A stretch of DNA of 64,000 nucleotides from Dactylorhiza incarnata (lineage: Eukaryota; Streptophyta; Magnoliopsida; Asparagales; Orchidaceae): the NCBI GenBank assembly GCA_033032865.1, contig JAWHQI010000049.1:7440001-7504000 (forward strand), written 5' to 3'. The stretch's first letter is position 1. Every line of letters begins with the position of its first letter. This document shows, piece by piece, positions 57,351 to 64,000 of this stretch. The notes under the pieces were generated by a model. That model was given only the letters and a program-made list of their open reading frames with translations. It was not told the origin of the DNA and ran no database searches. The position numbers and the translations under genes were made by a program.

Positions 57351-57889
57351 CCCGAACAGGATTCTATAAGGCAGCCCCAACATAATAAATTTTGTAAAGC
57401 AGCCCCCCAAACAAAATGCTACAAACCAGCCCCAAATGATGATTTGCAAATCCAACTGGAATTATATATAGCAGCCCCCCAAAAATCCAAACTAGAATTA
57501 TATATACCAGCCCCCAGAAATTTTATAAGCATATAGCAGCCCCCCAAATTAAAATCCAAACAGGAATCATGAATCATAAACCATCTCAAACAAGGAACGA
57601 AGGGGGAAGAAGGAGAGGCAGTTTTCTTGCCTGAATCGAGAGCCGACGCCACTCGTCGAAGCGAAAACCATGACCGGGAGACTTCATAATCACTACCGAA
57701 CCCAAGGGGAACTCTCCGCAACCCTGCTCCGGCGACGAAACAAGCCCCCGGCTAACCTGAACCACCCTACACCGACGGCTCCGTCGCCTTGCGACACCCG
57801 CCGATGGAAACCCTAACTTCCCTCACGGGGCAAGAGGGGTGCGGGAAGAGGAGAGGAAAGAAAATATTCTGCTGCTCTTCCTATTCTCA

Positions 57890-57965
57890 TCTATATGCAT
57901 ATATATGTGTATGTGTATATATATACGCATATATACATACATGTATATATATGTATACATATTTT
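57890..57965. repeat. AT/GT-rich microsatellite
   Basis: Runs of ATATAT, GTATGTGTATAT and ACATACATGTATATATATG. Confidence 0.85.
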
Positions 57966-58158
57966 CTTTTAGGAATGATAACGAAAACCTATACGCACAT
58001 ATACACAGCAACTTAGCATTAAACTCACCGGACGGCGACACACACGAAACGGTAACGCCCTCTCACATTAACACTACGCAACGATAGCTTTATTATTTAA
58101 ACTATCAATATTATCATAACCCTACTTAGAAGACTATAAGAAAAGCTGGGGCGTTACA

Positions 58159-58200
58159 ATCACCCCACCAGAAGGAAGTTTCGTCTCGAAACTTAGAACC
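58159..58200 (-). other. Gypsy 3' end: GTTTCGAGACGAAAC box and PPT
   Basis: The minus strand reads GTTTCGAGACGAAAC (58178-58192) then a purine-rich TGGTGGGGTGAT up to the LTR at 58158. Confidence 0.7.
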
Positions 58201-58309
58201 AAAACTTAGAAAACAGCGAATGAAAAGAGCTAAGGGAGAGGTAAGCCCACACTCGCTAGATAGAAACGCTAACCGAAGAGGGCTAGGAAAACAGATGCAG
58301 ATAAGATTA

Positions 58310-58850
58310 CCCAAAAGGAAATGAAAATTACCAAGAACTCGAAATGTCCAAGTTGGGAGCAGAAAGCAGATCACGGAACATCTAACTCGCGGATTTCCAA
58401 CTAAAGGAAGCATAAACGAAGATCATCCTTCAAAAACACCGAACTACCACGCAACAGATCAAGCAAAACATCAATCTGAGGCAACGACTATCTTCTCTTG
58501 ATGGTCACCTTGATCAGTTCTCGATAATCGACACCCAATCTCACCGAACTAACTTTTTTCTTTACGAACAAGACGAGAGCACTCCAGGGCAAGGAACTAG
58601 GCCAAGAAAAAGCCACACTGCAACCACTCATCTAATTGAATGCGCAAATCTCGCAACAAACGCGGGGCCAAAGGGTATGGTGCCTTAGCAATAGGGTGGG
58701 TACCCGACTCAAGGTCAGAAACAAACTCCTCAACTCTCACAGGCAGAAAAAAAAACAGGGGGATTAATTGGGAAGACATCAGGGAACTCCTGCGCCACAG
58801 GAAAAACCTCGATACACGACAAACTGATAACGGTTTTCTAGCATAGAAAC
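58310..58850 (-). pseudogene. Ty3/gypsy reverse transcriptase fragment
   Basis: Minus-strand text follows the conserved start of gypsy RT in order: [64 protein letters not shown] and, near 58400, a degraded SVFLKDDLR..HFEF. Frames shift several times. The Asp of motif A remains in LKDDL, but the YVDD part, RNase H and integrase are missing. The text jumps to the PPT region at 58159-58200. The upstream part was separated by the family I insertion at 58851. RT would copy element RNA into DNA; this copy is dead. Confidence 0.82.
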
Positions 58851-59640
58851 TGTTGGATCGTGTGACGCCCTTAGAGGGGGGGGGGGGGGTGAATAAGGGT
58901 GTGTTTTAAAAATATAATTTTTACTTAATAATTTTTAGACAAATTTTACTTTACTAAAAAGGTTACTTATAAATAATTTTAAAACAATGTAATTTTTGTA
59001 TTTAACCAAACACAAATTTCTAAGATGAAGATTTAAGCAAACAAAATTGCAATTAGTGAAAAGAGCATAATTATATTAATCATGAAATTTGCATACAATA
59101 AAAATGATCTTAACAATGCTTAAGATCAAGGCACAATTATGAAAATAAAAATACAATAATTTTGGTTTACCAATCCTTCTCCCAAGGATCGGAAGGCTAT
59201 CGCTTGTCTCTCCCAAGACCAAGCCCAAGCCTATCCTCTAGATCTTCCCAAGATCTAGACGTAGCACACAAGGCCACGATTTCCCACCAAGCCTCGCAAG
59301 GACTTGGACGCTCCGCACAAGGAAGCGATTTTCCCCTAAGCCGCACAAGGACTTAGACGCTCCGCACAAGGAAGCGATTTTCCCTACCAATACAAAATGA
59401 AAAATATGTGAATGAAAATACAATATGAAAAGAACAACTCCCTAGAAAATCAGATCTCTGAACGGATTGTTGAAGCCTCGAGATGATTGATGATGAAGAA
59501 GCGCGCCCGATCTCGTCTTCAATCTTTAATCCTTCTTTGCACAAATGGGAGTTAAGGAGGTTCTGGAGCTCTCTGGTTCGTATGCACTCAGGAAAGAACT
59601 GAAATTCTCAAAAGCTTGGAATGCACGAACCAAAGGAACC

Positions 59641-59648
59641 AATTTATA
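59641..59648 (-). promoter_or_regulatory. TATA box of the family I LTR
   Basis: The minus strand reads TTTCTATAAATTGG. It lies 10 bases beyond the last palindrome pair, the tightest spacing in the window apart from the antisense gene. Confidence 0.65.
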
Positions 59649-59657
59649 GAAATTCAC

Positions 59658-59985
59658 TGTCGCCTGGGCGACAGTGACTGTCGGAATTTTCCGACAGCGC
59701 TAAACTGCCGCTGGAGTGCCGTCGTGGGTGGAGTCGTGGGCAGTTGGTGTAACCGTCGAGCTGTCGCCTGGGCGACATCGATGTCGGAATTTCCGACAGT
59801 GCAAAACTGCCGGTCGTGGGTGGAGACGTGGGCAGGTGGTGTAACCGTCGAGCTGTCGCCTGGGCGACATCGATGTCGGAATTCCGACAGCGCAAAACTG
59901 TCTTTCGTCGATCTGCCGTGGAGGGAAGTAGTTGTAACTTCTCTGCTGTCGCCTGGGCGACAGTGGCTGTCGGAATTTTCCGACA
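59658..59985. repeat. Four palindrome pairs in family I U3
   Basis: Word 1 TGTCGCCTGGGCGACA is at 59658, 59762, 59854 and 59947. Word 2 (TGTCGGAA, 0-2 bases, TTCCGACA) is at 59679, 59782, 59874 and 59968. The two words in a pair are 4-5 bases apart and pairs recur every 92-104 bases. Confidence 0.93.
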
Positions 59986-60134
59986 GTGAATTTTTCCCAC
60001 ATTCAATTTTAGCTCCAGCAGCAATGTGAACATCTCATACCTGTTATCTGCACACCATTAATGAAAATAGAATCAAATACAAAAGGGACTTTGTTATTAT
60101 CAAACCGGAGGAGTGCGAAACGCATGCTCCAACA

Positions 60135-60149
60135 ATCTCCCCCTTTTGA
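60135..60149 (-). other. Family I PPT
   Basis: The minus strand reads ATCAAAAGGGGGAGAT immediately before the 3' LTR. Confidence 0.85.
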
Positions 60150-61470
60150 TAATAACAAATCCGTATAAAAAGAAATCATGTCTATTTAGATTGTTGATTT
60201 TAAACTTAGGTGTGTGCACAAAATTAACATTATATATATTCCTTAAAAAATAAATAATCTATCTCGAGATGAAAGCTCCTCCTAAATGAATGCTCCCCTT
60301 ACATATATGCTCCCCCTAAATATATGCTCCCCCTAAGTATATGATGTATTGTGTAGGTGGAATATTTAGGTGTGATAGATTTGTGACTTTTCTTTTTATA
60401 CTTTAAATTCTCCCCCTTTTGGTATTAGCAAAAATGAATATTAGATAAAAGAGTAGCTTTTGAGGGAAAGGTAATAGAAAATAGAAATGAAGAGTAAGCG
60501 GAAGCAATTTGTTGGTAATGATTTAAGTCCATGAAATAATAGGAATATGCCATAGTATGAATAAGCCCATGAAGTGACGGTATAGCCATATGAAGTAATG
60601 AAAGAAAATAACTTAAACATGAGTAAGATCATTTGAAAGTATCATAGAAAGACACAATAATGTATAGATATATGGAATATTTTCGGTCCAATTCTCATGA
60701 GATGAATGTTTATATAACATAATGATGTGTACATGTGATACTTAGATCAAACATATGAAGTTATTTAATTTACATGATCATTGAAATGTAGAACATAATA
60801 AAAGCACATAAAGACAACTTTGACTTTGAAGATATAGCACAAGATGAATAGAAAACCATGTTTCTTTTGCACAAGACACTTTACAATTCTGTCCAAGGTG
60901 CTTAACCTCACAATGCTCATTAAGACTTATCAGGAGGGTAAGTAGTGCTTGGTGGAGTATCCTTGTCTTTATTTTTATTTTATTTTTTTGATCACAGACG
61001 TTGTGATATCTTAATTGTGATATATTGTTGTATTTTTTTAATTGACCAAGGATCTCCGAATTCACTTGAATCGCAAAAGATGGTGTATATTTTGTTGTGC
61101 TAACAAATCAATGTTGAAAGTTGTATTTAAGAAGTGCTATTTTATTATGTGAAAGCAATTATGATTCATGTATATATTAAATAAAAAGACATACGTATTG
61201 ATCAAAAGAAGTGAACGTGATAGTTTATTATGATAGATAAACAATTTCTCATACCTAGAGGCATGCGAAAACAATTTCCAATGGTCTAAACAACTAAGTA
61301 GAAGTGTCAATACGATGATAGCTTGGAAATGAAATCATATAAACATGTAAGTCATTTTTTTTAAATAAATAGCACATGGTTTGTCATCAAGTCATGAGGT
61401 GAAGCATTAATAATGACATATAACTATTGTAGATCATCAAAGGGACCCAAAATTTATATTTTAGCACATT
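60150..61470. other. Family I spacer with extra PPT-like tracts
   Basis: No gene is seen. The unit atatatgctccccctaa is repeated about four times at 60280-60345 and AATTCTCCCCCTTTT lies at 60407-60421. On the minus strand these are purine tracts like the functional PPT. The rest is AT-rich. Confidence 0.6.
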
Positions 61471-61476
61471 TGGCAC

Positions 61477-61515
61477 TGTCGGAAATTTCCGACAGCCACT
61501 GTCGCCTGGGCGACA
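61477..61515 (+). promoter_or_regulatory. Palindrome pair upstream of the antisense gene
   Basis: Word 2 (TGTCGGAAATTTCCGACA, 61477-61494) is followed after 5 bases by word 1 (TGTCGCCTGGGCGACA, 61500-61515), then by the TATA box 9 bases later. Relative to transcription this is the same order and spacing as in the LTR. Confidence 0.85.
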
Positions 61516-61523
61516 ACCAAAAA

Positions 61524-61530
61524 TATAAAT
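61524..61530 (+). promoter_or_regulatory. TATA box of the antisense gene
   Basis: AAAATATAAATAGGG is a good plant TATA box, placing the transcription start near 61555. Confidence 0.7.
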
Positions 61531-61554
61531 AGGGCATCAGACCGAGTCAAACCC

Positions 61555-63281
61555 TATTGTGCATCATTTCCTGGAGTTAAAAACGAGAGCAAGGCTGTCG
61601 GAAGTCGGCGACATCAATAGATCTAAGGTATGGAATTTTGTTTTTTATGTTTTTAACCCAAAATGTTTAGGGATTTTTGGTTTTTAAAGGAGAGAAGAAA
61701 GAAAATGTAGTTTTCATGTTGATATGTGATGAATGGTTTAGGGTTTGAATTTTTTTTTTGATTTTAAACATGTAGATCTAGTTTAAAACAAGTGGATCGT
61801 GGTGGATCGTTGCTAAAATTTTTTATTTTTGTTAAATTTCTTTTTAATTTGGTGATGAAGGTTTCCATTTGTTCATTTCCCAAAGGATTTTTGTAGATCT
61901 AGTTTAGAGAAGAAGGTGGAAGATGATGAATAGTAAAGGATTTGTAGAATATGTTGATTTAAAAAAAAATATATATATTTTTTAAAAACTTGATGTTGAA
62001 ATAACATTTATTTTGAGTAGATCTGGAAGTATATGTAAAAATTTTGAGAGAAAATCACTTGGAGGGCTGTCGGAAATTTCCGACAGCCACTGTCGCCTGG
62101 GCGACAGTGTTCCAGTGCACAATGTGATACCTTGTTTAATCAAAATTTTTGTATTTTATTGCAGAATGGCTTCCAGTTCCAAAGCTCGAAAGAGTACTTC
62201 GGAAGATGCACATACTTCATATCAAGTTTTTCCGGGGGTGGAGAAGGCTATTGTTGGAATAGCGAAGTATGTGGAATTTGAGTCGCCAAAGCACGATCAT
62301 ATCTATGATCGGCTTGCGAACGCAGGTATAATTTCAATAATCACACCAGAGGGGTTTTCTTCCTTTTTCATTCGTGAATTTTATAACCATTTGGAAGACC
62401 CAACTTTCACTGAATTGGATGGCGGAGTGAGATCAAAGATCCAAGGTCAACATGTGGAAATAACACATGTTGATCTACGAGAGGAATTTGGACTAGTGAT
62501 GAGTGAGAATATGCCTGATATAGTGGAGAATTATCGAAAGGATAGAGATTGGACCCTTGTAAACATGAGTTTACATGGGAATCAAAAGAAGACTCTTACC
62601 ACTGAAGTTACCTCACTTACTCCAGATGCGTTCTTAGTCCAAGATATATTAAGGAATTCAGTGATGTTGAAGAGTGGAGACACAAGAAGCATTACGGCTC
62701 AGTTGACCCTCTTTACATACTATATTATGGAGGATGAGCTTTTTGATGTGGCGGACTTCATACTCGCCCAGATTAGGTATGCGTATAGATTAAAGCATCC
62801 AAGATGGGTGAAGGTTCATACGCTGCCAATGGGGGCGGTAATACAGCGTGTACTCTACAAGAAGTATGGATGGATAGTGCAAGGTGCTTATTTGGATGAT
62901 TGTTACCCGGAAATATATTATACGGGGTCAATGAAGGTGAAGAAGCCGCAGAGAAAAGCTCATCCGGGGATTGAGATGAGAGAGCCGACCATTTCTAGGG
63001 CAGGATCACTACGAGAGTCCATTGATGATTTGCGTGATTCATTAGAGGATCACAAGAGGGAAGTGAAGAAGGACCGTAGTCGAATGCAGAAATTTATGAA
63101 GTTTCTCGTCAAAGGTCTGAAGTTGAAACCAACTCCGGAGGAAGAGGCCGAATGGCAAGTTCCGGACGAAGAACCGCCACGCCAATCGGTGAGGCGAACT
63201 CGCCGTGGCAAAGCCGTGAGACGAGGACCTCCAGAAGATTGTCCAGAGAGCAGCGGGGCTGATTATGAAGATTCAGAGTAG
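61555..63281 (+). CDS. Antisense accessory gene, putative plant transposon protein (371 aa, spliced leader)
   Basis: The likely structure is exon 1 (about 61555-61627, untranslated), an intron with AG|GTATGG donor (61628) and TTTTATTGCAG acceptor (ending 62164), and exon 2 with ATG 62166 and TAG 63279-63281. The frame is also open from 62013, but that stretch is intron and contains a palindrome pair, so 62166 is preferred. Residues about 20-260 (FFIREFYNHL, HVDLREEFGL, LTPDAFLVQDILRNSVML, LTLFTYYIMEDELFDVADFI, then a LPMGAVIQ helix) resemble the 'putative plant transposon protein' domain (PF20167-like), whose function is unknown. The C-terminal third has an EDHKREVKKDRS helix and a basic RRTRRGKAVRRG patch, which could bind nucleic acid. 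There is no envelope, protease or polymerase motif. An intact frame in a decaying region suggests selection or recent origin. Confidence 0.7.
62068..62106 (+). repeat. Palindrome pair inside the intron of the antisense gene
   Basis: Word 2 at 62068-62085 and word 1 at 62091-62106, in the same order as upstream of the TATA box. It lies 58 bases before the 3' splice site. Confidence 0.85.
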
Positions 63282-63308
63282 TTTTATGTTGCTGCTGCTG
63301 CTGGGCGA

Positions 63309-63347
63309 TGTCGGAAAATTCCGACATCCACTGTCGCCTGGGCGACA
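63309..63347 (+). repeat. Palindrome pair after the antisense gene stop
   Basis: Word 2 (63309-63326) then word 1 (63332-63347), 28 bases after the stop codon, in the convergent region between the antisense gene and pol. Confidence 0.85.
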
Positions 63348-63571
63348 GTGAACTTCTTTAGATTTCTGTTTTTGTTTAAAGAACTTGATCCTTAAGTTTG
63401 TTCTACTGTTTTTATGTGAACAATATCTATGTAATATTAATGATGTTGAATTTTTGTTAAGTCCTTTGAAATTTTATGTTTTGATTTTTAGAATTTTGGC
63501 TTTTTGTTTTTACATTGTTTATGTTTTGTGATAATAATTTTTTATTTTATAGGCTTTAAATTGTGATATAT

Positions 63572-64000
63572 TCATTGTGAAATGTCTAGAATGCCCAACT
63601 CTAGCCTAAGCATCGAAAAACGGGAATCCGGTAACGGCTTAGTGAATATATCCGCTAGTTGATCTTCCGTGCCTATAAAGTTGATTTTTATATTACCCTT
63701 CTTAATGTGATCCCTTATAAAATGATGTCGGACGTATATATGCTTAGATCTAGAATGTAATACGGGATTGTTTGTTAAGTTTATAGCACTTTTATTATCA
63801 CACTTTAATTCTACACTACTTTGTTGTATGCCAAAATCTTCTAACGTTTGGGACATCCAAAGTGCTTGGGCACAACAACTACCTAGTGCAATATATTCGG
63901 CCTCGGTAGTTGAGAGGGCAACAGAATTCTGTTTCCTACTCGACCATGAAATAAGGGAAGGGCCGATAAAGTGACAAGTGCCACTAGTGCTTTTCCTATC
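63572..64000 (-). CDS. Family I pol, RNase H C-terminus (partial)
   Basis: The minus-strand frame is open from the window edge to the stop at 63572. It reads DRKSTSGTCHFIG, SWSSRKQNSVALSTTEAEYI, then CDNKSAINLTNNPV, HSRSKHIYVRHHFIRDH and QLADIFTKPL. This is the standard end of copia RNase H, with the acidic residues of AEYI and CDN present. RNase H removes the RNA strand during reverse transcription. The upstream pol domains lie beyond the window. The stop is 290 bases from the stop of the convergent antisense gene. Confidence 0.93.
   Translation of the reverse strand, partial: DRKSTSGTCHFIGPSLISWSSRKQNSVALSTTEAEYIALGSCCAQALWMSQTLEDFGIQQSSVELKCDNKSAINLTNNPVLHSRSKHIYVRHHFIRDHIKKGNIKINFIGTEDQLADIFTKPLPDSRFSMLRLELGILDISQ

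Larger units (their letters stand above)
54531..58158 (-). repeat. Ty3/gypsy 3' LTR (left end tentative)
   Basis: The minus strand starts TGTAACGCCCCAGC at 58158, directly after a gypsy-type tract (GTTTCGAGACGAAAC, then TGGTGGGGTGAT). The other end is placed at TGTTGTCATAACCCG, which as the minus strand closes GGTTATGACAACA. This gives a 3.6 kb LTR. It contains a 64-bp array, a 42-bp array and an AT microsatellite. Small frames in it are repeat-derived. Confidence 0.55.
58851..60134 (-). repeat. Family I 3' LTR (1,284 bp)
   Basis: The plus strand runs TGTTGGATCG..CTCCAACA. The minus strand begins TGTTGGAGCATGCG after the PPT and ends with CACCCCCC..CTCTAAGGGCG and GATCCAACA, as in other SIRE-like LTRs. 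It contains four palindrome pairs and a TATA box. Confidence 0.9.
58851..64000 (-). mobile_element. SIRE-like Ty1/copia element 'family I' (3' part, continues past the window)
   Basis: Order on the minus strand: pol (64000-63572), a 3.4 kb region carrying a gene on the opposite strand (61524-63281), PPT (60135-60149), 3' LTR (58851-60134). It has inserted into the gypsy RT fragment (flank GAAAC). The visible pol and the antisense gene are both free of stops, unlike copia 1 and copia 2, so it is probably the youngest element here. Confidence 0.9.

Noticed and set aside
62013..62165. 51-residue N-terminal extension of the antisense protein
   Set aside because: It would include the palindrome pair and end exactly at a good 3' splice site, so it is more likely intron.

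Overview
This window looks like nuclear DNA from a flowering plant with a large, repeat-rich genome. The species and the monocot/dicot split cannot be decided from the sequence. I recognise no ordinary host gene. Almost everything that can be identified is a transposable element, mostly LTR retrotransposons nested inside each other. The coding signals are Ty1/copia gag-pol (several copies), one Ty3/gypsy reverse transcriptase fragment, a Mutator-like (MULE/FAR1) relic, tRNA-derived SINE-like repeats, and three accessory genes of the 'putative plant transposon protein' kind.

Layout. 1-528: copia gag fragment (-). 591-1022: SINE-like units. 1031-1470: MULE relic (-). 1594-1921: head-to-head SINE foldback. 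2441-18676: a complete non-autonomous element with giant LTRs (6,211 and 6,055 bp) around a non-coding interior, flanked by GATTA. A copia LTR fragment (about 8836-9890) sits in its interior. 20400-23110: decayed SIRE-like copia LTR and gag (+). 24040-24480: probable LTR piece (-). 24875-38581: 5' LTR of a second giant-LTR element (+), split by a full copia element ('copia 1', 25655-33832). 38582-38690: start of its interior (PBS). 38691 to about 54365: an LTR element on the - strand ('family II') with accessory genes on the + strand, split by a second full copia element ('copia 2', 40978-50887, TSD ATAAT). 54531-58850: Ty3/gypsy LTR and RT fragment (-). 58851-64000: left part of a SIRE-like copia element on the - strand ('family I'), with an intact 371-codon, apparently spliced gene on the opposite strand between pol and the 3' LTR.

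Main observation. Several unrelated LTR families here carry an array of a family-specific palindromic word close upstream of the TATA box in U3: TCTCGAGA; CCGAATTCGG; GGCGAGTGGACC/GGTCCACTCGCC; GTTCGTCGAAC; TGTCGGAA..TTCCGACA with TGTCGCC..GGCGACA. In families I and II the same word also lies upstream of the TATA box of the antisense accessory gene. In family I the two words come in the same order relative to each promoter. In copia 2 a second array lies between pol and the 3' LTR in the opposite orientation, where an antisense promoter would be, but no gene remains. I infer a self-contained regulatory module: an element-encoded protein plus its own fast-changing palindromic operator. It is analogous in logic to the VANC proteins of Arabidopsis VANDAL elements, which act on motifs repeated in their own element. 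That function is an inference and is untested.

Copia 1 and copia 2 are defective, mainly through in-frame stops that C-to-T/G-to-A transitions explain. The visible pol and the accessory gene of family I are open, so that element looks the youngest.
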